Part shown: one piece after another, positions 18,628 through 27,706 of the stretch
Position numbering within the stretch: the stretch's first letter is position 1
Layout: each line of letters starts with the position of its first letter
Source: Planctomycetota bacterium
Lineage (GTDB): Bacteria; Planctomycetota; B15-G4; SIAN01
DNA length: 64,000 bases
Assembly: GCA_028289345.1 (NCBI GenBank)
Contig: JANQQL010000001.1
Location: 186,001 to 250,000, forward strand
Direction of reading: 5' to 3'
The notes under the pieces: model-generated
The model's input: only the letters and a program-made list of their open reading frames with translations
Database searches by the model: none
What the model was told of the DNA's origin: nothing
Translations under genes and position numbers: made by a program

Positions 18628-19812
18628 TCACGGCGAGGCCTCTCCATTGGCCTCACCCCCGCTTCCCTCCGGACCGGTTTCCGTCGGAGCCAGGGTTTCC
18701 GTATTCGCTTGCGCCTCGGAAGAGACCTCTTTCTTGGTGAGATCCTCTTCGCCGGGCATGTTTGTTTCTGACGTTTCTGTCGTTTCGCTGCTTTCGGAGG
18801 CCTCGGGGGCTGCCGAATCTTCCGCCGAAGGAGCTGGCGTCGTTGCCGCCGTTGGTCCTTCTTCGCCCGCTTCGCCTTCCCCACCCATCGGCTTCAGATT
18901 GATTTCCCAGCCGGTGAGCTTCGACGCCAGACGGACGTTCTGTCCGCGACGCCCGATGGCCAAAGAGAGCTGATCCTCCGCGACGTGCACCGCCGCGTTG
19001 TGATCGTTCTCATCAAGTTCGATGTTGGAGATTTCGGCCGGCCGCAGCGCATTCATGATCAGCACTTCCACGGAATCGTTCCATGGAATGATGTCGACCT
19101 TTTCCCCGTTGAGTTCTTCGGTGATGGATTTGATTCGAGTGCCTCGAATTCCCACGCAGGCACCAATGCAGTCCACCCGCATGTCATACGAGGAAACCGC
19201 AATCTTGGTGCGATACCCGGGCTCTCGCGCCACTCGCTTGATTTCGATGATGCCGTCGCCGATTTCCGGGACTTCCACCTCGAACAAACGCCGCACCAAG
19301 TCTGGGTGAGAGCGCGACAGGATGATTCGCACTCGCAGTCCGATCTTCTTGACCTCGGTGATGAGGGCCTTGATCCGGTCCCCCACGGAGTACTGCTCGC
19401 CGCGGACAGTTTCGGAGCGAGGCAAGATGCCTTCGCCCTTGCCCAGGTTGACAATGATGTTGCCACCCTCGACCCGCTGCACGACACCATTGACGAGTTC
19501 GCCGACCCGTGCCGTGTACTGATTGAGGACCACATCCTGTTCCGCTTCGCGGATTCGCTGGATCATGACCTGCTTGGCCGTTTGAGCACCGATTCGGCCC
19601 AGGTCGACGAAATCCGCGATGTCATCGCCGAGATAAGCTTCCACCTCGCCCGTTTCGCGGTCGACGTGCACGGTCAGTTCTTCGCCGGCGTCGTACTTCT
19701 TCCGGGCGGCAGTGGCGAGCGCATATTCAATGGACTGAAACAAGAGTTCTTTGTCGATCTCTTTGTCACGATGGAGAGCATCTACGATTCGCAGAATCTC
19801 TTCGCGATCCAT
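18628..19812 (-). CDS. nusA: Transcription termination/antitermination factor NusA
   Basis: MDREEILRIVDALHRDKEIDKELLFQSIEYALATAARK; S1 and KH regions (CVGIRGTRIKSITEELNGEKVDIIPW; SLAIGRRGQNVRLASKLTGWEI). Start moved to ATG 19812. Confidence 0.96.
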   Translation of the reverse strand: MDREEILRIVDALHRDKEIDKELLFQSIEYALATAARKKYDAGEELTVHVDRETGEVEAYLGDDIADFVDLGRIGAQTAKQVMIQRIREAEQDVVLNQYTARVGELVNGVVQRVEGGNIIVNLGKGEGILPRSETVRGEQYSVGDRIKALITEVKKIGLRVRIILSRSHPDLVRRLFEVEVPEIGDGIIEIKRVAREPGYRTKIAVSSYDMRVDCIGACVGIRGTRIKSITEELNGEKVDIIPWNDSVEVLIMNALRPAEISNIELDENDHNAAVHVAEDQLSLAIGRRGQNVRLASKLTGWEINLKPMGGEGEAGEEGPTAATTPAPSAEDSAAPEASESSETTETSETNMPGEEDLTKKEVSSEAQANTETLAPTETGPEGSGGEANGEASP

Positions 19813-20094
19813 CGATCCTCGCCTCGCTATTCTCAGTTCCTCGGTCTCGCGGACTCCTTCCACGCGACCCTCCCCGCCCCCGGCGCCGTCCTTTCGAACT
19901 CCATCGCGTTCGAACGCCTCGGCTTCCGAACTCCGCGGCAATGCACGAATGCATCGACCACACGGAGACTTCGACCGAAATGCTCGGAACGGGCCCCAAG
20001 GCCACCACCCTCGCCGTGGTGTGAATCACGGGAGAGCCCACGCCCTCAAGACCCCTTGCCAGGGACTTCCGCCGTGCCTCCCCGGTCCGGTGAC

Positions 20095-20120
20095 AAAAAA
20101 AAGTGGGCTGTGGGCCCACT
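20095..20120 (-). terminator. Intrinsic terminator downstream of the OYE-family gene
   Basis: Minus-strand AGTGGGC-CCACA-GCCCACT followed by T-tract (A8 on + strand); lies directly past the stop at 20192. Confidence 0.8.
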
Positions 20121-20191
20121 CTCATCTCACCGACACCAGGTGCAGAACGGGGACATGGTACAGGAACCACCCCCCGGAGACAACGACGGCC

Positions 20192-21649
20192 TCAGGGAGT
20201 CCAGGGGGGCGCGACCAAGCGCCGACGTCCGTCCTGCGAGACGGCGACCGCCGCGTCTCCGGGCCGGAATTCTCGGTCCCACAGCTGGCACGTGACCTCC
20301 TTGTGCTTCTGGTCCAAGGCCTCGCAGTAGTTGGTGAACACACAGCGCCGAACCTCTGCGCCGCGGCCGAGTTCCATCTTGAGGAACCAGTCCGGGTCGG
20401 CGAGGGACTGGCGGGCCGCGCCGACCAGGTCACAGTCTCCCCGCTGGAGCGCGCCTTCGGCCAATTCGAACGACTGAATGCCGCCGGCCCCCACCACCGG
20501 AGTACGAAAGCCTGCCTCTCGCACCCGTTGCCGAATCGACCGGGACAAAGGCAGGTTGCGGCCGAACGGTGGGTCGCCCTCGATCCGCACCGTGGGCATG
20601 CACTCGTGGCCGCTGACACCGGTGTACGGGTAAGCCGCTTCTCCCACCGCCGGCTGGCGGGCATCTTCGAACTTGCCGCCCTTGGACACCGACAGGAAAT
20701 CCATCCCGGCCGCGGCGAACTCCACCCCGTAATACTCGGCATCTTCGACAGTACTTCCCGCAGAAATCACCTCATCTCCTAGGAACCGGCAACCGACGGG
20801 ATAGTCGCTGCCTACCGTCCGGCGGACCTCACGAAACACCTCCAGTGGCAATCGGACCCTTGCTTCCGGGGATCCGCCATAGCCATCGGTTCGGTTGTTC
20901 CGGCGGGAAAGGAATGACGCCATCGTGTAGGCATGGGCGTAGTGCAATTCGACGCCGTCGAACCCGGCTTCCCGGGCACGTCGAGACGCAGTGGCGAACA
21001 GTCCCGGCAACACCTGGGGGAGGTTGGCGATGTGTGGCTGCTCGGTATCCGTGACCCGTTCCCGGAAGCCGAACTCCAGCGACTCCCACTCCCGCTCCGT
21101 CAAAACCGACCGCAAGGACTCCTCGGAGAGCTGCAGCAGGGCCTCCCGAACGGCTGATTCCTCGGACAGGTCTCGCTCTTCCATGCCGGGCTGCTGAGAC
21201 ACTCCTCGTCGGTGACGATCGGTGATTTCGAGGAAACGCTCGAGGAACTTGCGCCGATCCGGCCGCCGCCGAATACGCAAGAAGTCGATGACCTGAATGA
21301 GCAACCGGGTTTGGCCATCCGATGCCTCGCGAACTCTGCGAACCAGCTCGCGGAGCCCGGGAATGCAGCCATCGTTTCCAATGCGCAGCAGCGGACCGCT
21401 CGGGATGTCGCGAATTCCCGTGGCCTCCACCACCAGCACGCCCGGCTTTCCCCGAGCGAATCGCTCGTACCAATCGAGAACGGCCGGGGTTGCCTCCCCG
21501 TTCTCGGTGGATCGCCAGGGCACCATCGCGGGCACCCAAGTGCGGGTCCGAGACTGGATGGGACCGATGGCGATCGGCTGGAAAAGCAGGCTCGACTGGG
21601 CGGTCTCGCGATCCGGCCAAGTGGTTTCCGGGATGACGTGTTTGGGCAC
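20192..21649 (-). CDS. NADH:flavin oxidoreductase / Old Yellow Enzyme family protein
   Basis: AREAGFDGVELHYAHAYTMASFLSRRNNRTDGYGGSPEARVRLPLEV; DLVGAARQSLADPDW. GTG start with AGGAGG Shine-Dalgarno 4 nt upstream. Confidence 0.88.
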   Translation of the reverse strand: MPKHVIPETTWPDRETAQSSLLFQPIAIGPIQSRTRTWVPAMVPWRSTENGEATPAVLDWYERFARGKPGVLVVEATGIRDIPSGPLLRIGNDGCIPGLRELVRRVREASDGQTRLLIQVIDFLRIRRRPDRRKFLERFLEITDRHRRGVSQQPGMEERDLSEESAVREALLQLSEESLRSVLTEREWESLEFGFRERVTDTEQPHIANLPQVLPGLFATASRRAREAGFDGVELHYAHAYTMASFLSRRNNRTDGYGGSPEARVRLPLEVFREVRRTVGSDYPVGCRFLGDEVISAGSTVEDAEYYGVEFAAAGMDFLSVSKGGKFEDARQPAVGEAAYPYTGVSGHECMPTVRIEGDPPFGRNLPLSRSIRQRVREAGFRTPVVGAGGIQSFELAEGALQRGDCDLVGAARQSLADPDWFLKMELGRGAEVRRCVFTNYCEALDQKHKEVTCQLWDREFRPGDAAVAVSQDGRRRLVAPPWTP

Positions 21650-21720
21650 AGGACCTCCTGAGTTTCTCGGACCACGGATTATTCATGAATCCTGCGTGGC
21701 CTCGGAGCCAGAATCTCCCC

Positions 21721-23685
21721 ATGGCACTCAGCCTCCTCGTCCTGCTCGCATCGGCACTCCAGACAGGGACCCCGAGACAGATCGGGCCTGCCTCGGCAGA
21801 GCTTCGGCTTTCGGAAACCCTGGAACGGGTGCTGGTCGAGTCCCCGCCCCTGGACGAGATGGCCAGGCACCTCGCTTCCGCCGAGGAGGAATCCGCCGGG
21901 GATTTGCGACTCTCTTATTCCTTGGCGCGTTCGGTCCTCCGTGGTGAGGAAACACTGCCCGCCCTCCCCCGAGATCCCGGTCTGCTGCTGGTGTTGGCTC
22001 GAGAGTGGCCGGTGCCCACACCCGCGTCTTGGGTTCCCGCCTTCGTCGCGCAACTCGGCGCCGGGCCGCTTTGGGACGTGGCCCTCCTGGAGTGGATTGC
22101 CAAAGCGGAGGGATCCGCGGGACCACAAGCCCTGCAATCGTTGATTCCCGAGGAACGAGCCTTGCACTGGCTGCCTCCCACTCGGGCGGCCGCGATGGAG
22201 CTGGTCGGCTTGCGGGGAAACCTCGAGGGCGCTCGCCAGCTCTTTGCAGCGCAATCCAGCTTGCACAACGACGTTCGTCACTACGCGATTTTGGGTTTTC
22301 GAAAGCTCATCGCTCAACAGATCCGCAAACGTCGCGACGCCGCTTTGGCGGACTTCTACAACAACCTGCACCTCGCTTATCCGCCCGGAACGACTTTCTT
22401 GCTCGAGGCGGCCGCCAAATGGATTCGCCTCGGCAAGAACCTGGACCAAGCCGACCGCTGGTTGGAGGAGGTCGAAATCTCGGTCCAGGGGAGACTCGAC
22501 ACCGGCAGTCTCGAAGTTTGGGTGAACACTCGACTGGGGCGCTTCTGGTCTGCGTTCTTTGCCGGCGAACCAATCGCACGAATCGAAGCCTTGCTCGGGG
22601 ACGAACTGGTCTGGCCACGGCAACCCGCCGAGCGCGAAGACACACTTCGGATTGCCCAGGCCAAAGTCGATCTGGTGCGAGGATTCCTTCGCGAGTGGGC
22701 GGGAGAGTCAGGAAAGGCGGCGTTCCAAAGAGCTCTCGAGGAGATCCCCAAAGACGCGAACTCGAACCCCTTCGATCGAGCCTTCTACGGAACCTTCGGT
22801 CCCTACTTCGCCATCCAGATTCAACGTCGCCTGGGTCACGCCGACCCGGCCCGCGAGTCCTTGGCAAATCTCGTTGCGGAGATCGAAGCTTCCACCGCCT
22901 GGACCGGTTTGGGTCTGTTGAATCGCGATGAGTTCCAAGAGGACCGAGCGGTCAGCGACGTGTTCTTGCGACTCGCGGAACTGACTCTCCAGGATGCGGG
23001 GGATCCAGACGCGGCCGCGGCTCTACTTGCGGAACGGCTGCCAATTCTGGAGAAGCTCGGCGCCTGGCCCAATCCACAAACCTTGCTTCATGGAAAGCTG
23101 TTGGCGGGTCGGATCCACCTGCATCGGCGCGATGGCGCAAATGCAATGCAGGCAATCGAAACCGCGGAGAAGTTGTGCAGCGAACTTCGCCTGGGATGGC
23201 GAGAGCACTTCGTGAAAATGCGCGATCGGGGCGAACTTCCCCCGGTGCCGCCCGAACGAACATTGTGGCAGGAAGAGCGTGCGTTCTCCGACTGGAACAC
23301 GCGCGCGCTGCTCCAACGCGCTGGCCTAGAAGCGACCCTGTTGTTGGACCGCACCGCCTCGACTCGCTCGCTCCACCGCGCGAGCATCCACGCGAGATGG
23401 GACGAGGACCGCTGGGCTGCGGTCGCCCTGAACCACGCGGCGCGAGGCCTTTCCACGCTCGCCGAGCGGGCGCTCACCTGCGTTGAGCCGAGTGCGCCCT
23501 ACTACTATGATCTTGGCTGCGCCCACGCCTACTTGGGCAACGAAGAACAGGCAATCGAGTTTCTCGAACAACACCTCGCGACTCAAACCTGCACCCCGGC
23601 CGGTCGCCGACTCGAAGTCGAATTCATGCGGAAGGACCCGGACTTGCAGCGGTTGTCAGCTCACCCTCGATTCCCGCAGCCGTGA
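21721..23685 (+). CDS. Secreted TPR-like repeat protein, function unknown
   Basis: Signal-peptide-like MALSLLVLLASALQ from ATG 21721 (ORF starts 21685); Ala/Leu helical repeats; C-terminal TPR-like YYDLGCAHAYLGNEEQAIEFLEQHL. Confidence 0.75.
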   Translation: MALSLLVLLASALQTGTPRQIGPASAELRLSETLERVLVESPPLDEMARHLASAEEESAGDLRLSYSLARSVLRGEETLPALPRDPGLLLVLAREWPVPTPASWVPAFVAQLGAGPLWDVALLEWIAKAEGSAGPQALQSLIPEERALHWLPPTRAAAMELVGLRGNLEGARQLFAAQSSLHNDVRHYAILGFRKLIAQQIRKRRDAALADFYNNLHLAYPPGTTFLLEAAAKWIRLGKNLDQADRWLEEVEISVQGRLDTGSLEVWVNTRLGRFWSAFFAGEPIARIEALLGDELVWPRQPAEREDTLRIAQAKVDLVRGFLREWAGESGKAAFQRALEEIPKDANSNPFDRAFYGTFGPYFAIQIQRRLGHADPARESLANLVAEIEASTAWTGLGLLNRDEFQEDRAVSDVFLRLAELTLQDAGDPDAAAALLAERLPILEKLGAWPNPQTLLHGKLLAGRIHLHRRDGANAMQAIETAEKLCSELRLGWREHFVKMRDRGELPPVPPERTLWQEERAFSDWNTRALLQRAGLEATLLLDRTASTRSLHRASIHARWDEDRWAAVALNHAARGLSTLAERALTCVEPSAPYYYDLGCAHAYLGNEEQAIEFLEQHLATQTCTPAGRRLEVEFMRKDPDLQRLSAHPRFPQP

Positions 23686-23720
23686 ACTCGGTCGGGAAGA
23701 ACCATAGGACGCCGGCGCGA

Positions 23721-23936
23721 ATGAATCCGCAAGACCGCATCAACGTTCGCGTCAATGGCGAAACCAAGCAGATCCCTGCGCAAACCACGGTCACGGATTT
23801 GCTGGATTTGCTCTCCCTTCCTCACGAGCGCATCGCCATCGAAAAGAACCGAACGCTGCTGCCGCGAGCCGACTTCGGAAAACCTCTCGCCGAAGGCGAC
23901 ACGCTGGAGATCGTCACCTTCGTCGGAGGCGGATGA
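23721..23936 (+). CDS. thiS: Sulfur carrier protein ThiS
   Basis: [25 protein letters not shown]...[13 protein letters not shown] with C-terminal Gly-Gly; next to thiG. Confidence 0.93.
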   Translation: MNPQDRINVRVNGETKQIPAQTTVTDLLDLLSLPHERIAIEKNRTLLPRADFGKPLAEGDTLEIVTFVGGG

Positions 23937-23964
23937 CCCGCTTCCCTCTCACCAAGGAACACCC

Positions 23965-24759
23965 ATGACCGCTGCCACGGAAGCACCTCTGACCATCGGC
24001 AAGTATCGGTTCCAATCCCGTCTGTTCTTGGGAACCGGGAAGTACTCCACGATGGAGCAAATGAAGAGCGCCCTGGAGGCGTCCGGAACCGATTGCGTGA
24101 CCGTGGCAGTTCGCCGTGTTTCCCTCGACCCGAACGAAGAGAGCCTCTTGAAGCACTTGGACTTGGATCGATACACGCTCCTGCCGAACACCGCGGGGTG
24201 CTACACCGCCGAAGACGCACTTCGCGTGGCGCGCCTTGGCCGTGAGGCCGGACTCTCGGACTTGATCAAGCTGGAAGTCTTGGGAGACCGACTCACGCTA
24301 CTACCGGACCCGGTCGCCACCTTGGAAGCCACCGAAGTTCTGGTCAAGGAAGGCTTCACCGTTCTCACCTACACCTCCGACGACCCGGTCATGGCACTCA
24401 AGCTGCAGGACGTCGGTGCTGCGGTGGTCATGCCCTTGGGATCCCCCATCGGCTCTGGCCAGGGCATCAACAATCCGCGCAACATTCGCCTGATCAAGAA
24501 CACCTTGTCGGTGCCAGTCATCGTCGATGCGGGGGTGGGCACCGCTTCCGACGTGACCGTGGCCTTCGAACTGGGGGTGGACGGGGTGCTGATGAATACG
24601 GGAATCGCCCTCGCGGACGACCCGGTGGCGATGGCGGCCGCCATGAAGCACGCGGCGATCGCCGGGCGCGTCGCGTTCCAGGCCGGACGCATGCCGACCC
24701 GCGAGTACGCCAGCCCCAGCAGTCCGGCAGAAGGAACCATCACGGCCAGTGCTCCTTGA
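23965..24759 (+). CDS. thiG: Thiazole synthase ThiG
   Basis: [73 protein letters not shown]. Confidence 0.97.
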   Translation: MTAATEAPLTIGKYRFQSRLFLGTGKYSTMEQMKSALEASGTDCVTVAVRRVSLDPNEESLLKHLDLDRYTLLPNTAGCYTAEDALRVARLGREAGLSDLIKLEVLGDRLTLLPDPVATLEATEVLVKEGFTVLTYTSDDPVMALKLQDVGAAVVMPLGSPIGSGQGINNPRNIRLIKNTLSVPVIVDAGVGTASDVTVAFELGVDGVLMNTGIALADDPVAMAAAMKHAAIAGRVAFQAGRMPTREYASPSSPAEGTITASAP

Positions 24760-25661
24760 CCGTGGACCGAGCCCAGGGTGCCATGCAACTTCCGGAAGAC
24801 GTACTGCGTGAGCAAGCTCACTCCGACGATTTGCGCACAGTTCCTTTTGAAACTCTCGCGTCACTCGCTTCCTCATCCCGCCTTCGGTCCTCGGCGGACT
24901 GCTCCCTGTGCAATGCTCAATCCGGGGCAATCCTCGACCAGGGCGACTTGCTGGGCGGCAAGACTCTGACGGTTCTCGAAACAGCGAACGATCAGGGGAT
25001 CGAGCTGCGCCAGTACACCTCCACCGACCACGACGAAGACATGGACACGGTGCCGCCGATGGATGCCATCACGGTCATGGAGCGGATCTCCAAGGTGGAA
25101 CAGTACCTGCTCGAAGAAGCTTCCGACCACTATCCCCCGACCGCAGACGGTCTGCGCGGATGGGTGACGATCCGCAAGCACAAGCGGGTCGGCCGTCATG
25201 GATTCCAGCAGGTGCGCCTGCAAAGCTCGGAGCCTCCCTGGCTCGAACGCGAAAGGCACTGGCGACAACACAACGGCGGCAGTCGGCCGGCCCGATTGGA
25301 GGTCGCGGCCACCGCGGAAACAACCGTTGGCGAGTTTCGCGGCGGGGTGACCGCCCTGTTGGATCCGAGCTCGCCGCGCGCACTGGAAGTGGTTTTGTTC
25401 TTTCGTCCTTCTTGCTCCGGGTGGCTGCACCAGGTGCCGGGCGATCAACGCTGGGGGATGGCTCAGGCAATCCGTGAGGTGACGGGCGCGTTGCGCCTGG
25501 AGTTGTCCTTGCGCGGCTATCCCGAGGCCTACACCTGGGTCCTGCATGCCGGTCAGAACGAAGAACTCTTTGTCCGCTTGTTCGTCAGTCACCGAGTGTC
25601 CCGGGAGGGCGGTCACGAGTCCTGGGTTCGCGCACTCAAGGACCATCTCGGCCTGAGTTGA
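24756..25661 (+). CDS. Hypothetical protein (start uncertain; conservative start ATG 25041)
   Basis: ORF coupled by overlap to thiG upstream and MFS gene downstream (TGATG at 25659-25663). No family recognised. Confidence 0.6.
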   Translation: MTVDRAQGAMQLPEDVLREQAHSDDLRTVPFETLASLASSSRLRSSADCSLCNAQSGAILDQGDLLGGKTLTVLETANDQGIELRQYTSTDHDEDMDTVPPMDAITVMERISKVEQYLLEEASDHYPPTADGLRGWVTIRKHKRVGRHGFQQVRLQSSEPPWLERERHWRQHNGGSRPARLEVAATAETTVGEFRGGVTALLDPSSPRALEVVLFFRPSCSGWLHQVPGDQRWGMAQAIREVTGALRLELSLRGYPEAYTWVLHAGQNEELFVRLFVSHRVSREGGHESWVRALKDHLGLS

Positions 25662-26845
25662 TGGAAGCTCGACTCTGGACGCTGCCGTTCTGCCTGACCG
25701 CCGCCGCCAATCTGCTCCATGGGACCTCGTTCCACACGTTCGTCCATCTGCCAGGATTTCTGCGCAGTCGCGGATTGGAAGAACACACCATTGGATGGTG
25801 GATGGCACTGCTGTCCGGAGTCGCCATCTTGGTGCGCCCCTGGATCGCACGGACCATCGATGTTCGTGGAAGACGAGTCGTGCTCCTTGCCGGTGGCGCA
25901 ATCCATGTGTTTGCCTGCCTCACCTATCTGCTCGCCGCGCACGGAGCAGAGTGGATTCTGTTGGCCCGCGTCGTTCACGGGTTCTCTCACGCGGCGCTCT
26001 TCTCCGTCATGTTCACCGTCGCCGCCGACGTGATTCCGGCGCAACGCTTGACCCAAGGGATGGCGTTGTTCGGAATCTCCGGAATGGTCTCGTTGTCCAT
26101 CGGTAGCACCTTGGGGGACTTCGTTTTGCGACACGGCGACTACTTCGACTTGCTATGGAGCGCCGCCGGATTTGCCACCTTGGGCTGGTTGGTTTGCCTG
26201 CCACTCCGCGACAGCCACTCTTCGCCCGGGCAGAAGGTGGTCGCTCCTCGGCCTTTTCGGGTGTCTGCTCGCCAAACCGACCTGCTACCGATTTGGTTCT
26301 TGGGAACGGTCTATGCTTTTTCGATGGCGGCTTGCTTCGTGTTTCTCAAGACCTATGTGATCGAGATTGGGACCGGTTCCGCGGGTGGCTTCTTCTCCGC
26401 GTATGCGACTGGCGCCATCGCTCTTCGTTTCGGGGGCGGGTGGATTCCTGATCGCTGGGGACGGCGCAAGATGTTGGTGCCGGCGTTTTGCGCCACGGTC
26501 GCGGGCCTCGGAGTTCTGGGTTTTTGGCCCCAGGCCTCGGCGATCCTGCTGGCGGGTCTCCTGTGTGGACTCGGCCATGGCTTCATTTTTCCCATCTTGC
26601 TGAGTTTGGTTCGCATTCGTGCCAGGGACGGCGAGCAAGGCGCAGGGATGGCGTTGTTCACCGCCTTGTTCGACATTGGAGCGCTCTTGGGCAGCCCGAC
26701 CCTCGGCCTGGTGGTCTCGCGCGCGGGCTATCCCGCCATGTTTTCCGTCGCCGCGCTGAGCACGGCATTGGCCCTGGTCACTTTCTTGTGGTGGGATCGC
26801 AACCATCGAGTCGACACCCCCTCCGAGAACCAGGCCTCGGCTTGA
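25661..26845 (+). CDS. Major facilitator superfamily transporter
   Basis: About 12 hydrophobic segments; ARTIDVRGRRVVLLAGG and GGWIPDRWGRRKMLVPA loops typical of MFS. Confidence 0.88.
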   Translation: MEARLWTLPFCLTAAANLLHGTSFHTFVHLPGFLRSRGLEEHTIGWWMALLSGVAILVRPWIARTIDVRGRRVVLLAGGAIHVFACLTYLLAAHGAEWILLARVVHGFSHAALFSVMFTVAADVIPAQRLTQGMALFGISGMVSLSIGSTLGDFVLRHGDYFDLLWSAAGFATLGWLVCLPLRDSHSSPGQKVVAPRPFRVSARQTDLLPIWFLGTVYAFSMAACFVFLKTYVIEIGTGSAGGFFSAYATGAIALRFGGGWIPDRWGRRKMLVPAFCATVAGLGVLGFWPQASAILLAGLLCGLGHGFIFPILLSLVRIRARDGEQGAGMALFTALFDIGALLGSPTLGLVVSRAGYPAMFSVAALSTALALVTFLWWDRNHRVDTPSENQASA

Positions 26846-26861
26846 GCGGTACAATGGGTCC

Positions 26862-27701
26862 ATGCACTCCCCCACTCCCGCTCCCCTCGACTCTTCGCCA
26901 GTCTCTGCGCAGAAAATCGCGGCGCTTCATGAAACGATTGACTCGCTGAAGCGGGTCGCCGTGGCGTTCTCTGCGGGGATCGACTCCACCCTGGTGCTGA
27001 AGGTCTGCGCGGAACGGCTCGGCGAGAACGCCCTCGCAGTGATTGGCATCTCCCCTTCTCTGCCTCCTGGAGAACTCGAACAGGCCCGGTCCCTGGCCAA
27101 GGAGATCGGCACCACGTTGTTGGAAGTCGAAACCAACGAGCTGGAGAACCCCGCTTACGCCGCCAATCCGGACAACCGCTGCTACTTCTGCAAGAAAGAG
27201 CTGTTTCGAGAAGTGTTGCCAATTGCTCGAGCACGCAAGATTCCGTGGGTGGTCGATGGGTTGAATGCCGACGATCTGACCGATCACCGTCCCGGTCGCG
27301 TCGCCACCGACGAAGCCGGGGTGCGCCATCCTCTGGTCGAAGCCGGCTTTCACAAATCAGAGGTCCGGGACTACGCTCGAGTCCTCGGCCTGCCCAACTG
27401 GAACAAGCCAGCGCTGGCTTGCCTGTCTTCCCGCGTCCCCTCCGGGGATCCGATCGATGCGGAGTTGCTGCAGCGCATTGGCCAGGCCGAGTCGTCCTTG
27501 CAGGCTCTCGGATTCCGAGGTTTTCGAGTTCGCTGCCACGGGGAACTGGCACGCCTGGAGCTCCCGCCGCCACAACTGGGTCGGGCACTCGAGCAACGGG
27601 AACAAATCTCTCGCTCCCTCCGGCAACTGGGATTTCGCTTTGTCACCCTCGACCTCGAGGGCTACCGCCGCGGATCCCTGAATCCTTCGGAAGCGAGCTG
27701 A
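26862..27701 (+). CDS. larE: LarE-like ATP-dependent sulfur transferase (PP-loop)
   Basis: VAVAFSAGIDSTLVLKVC PP-loop; NPDNRCYFCKKELF; WNKPALACLSSRVPSGDPI; LGFRGFRVRCHGELARLEL. Confidence 0.9.
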   Translation: MHSPTPAPLDSSPVSAQKIAALHETIDSLKRVAVAFSAGIDSTLVLKVCAERLGENALAVIGISPSLPPGELEQARSLAKEIGTTLLEVETNELENPAYAANPDNRCYFCKKELFREVLPIARARKIPWVVDGLNADDLTDHRPGRVATDEAGVRHPLVEAGFHKSEVRDYARVLGLPNWNKPALACLSSRVPSGDPIDAELLQRIGQAESSLQALGFRGFRVRCHGELARLELPPPQLGRALEQREQISRSLRQLGFRFVTLDLEGYRRGSLNPSEAS

Positions 27702-27706
27702 CCCTC

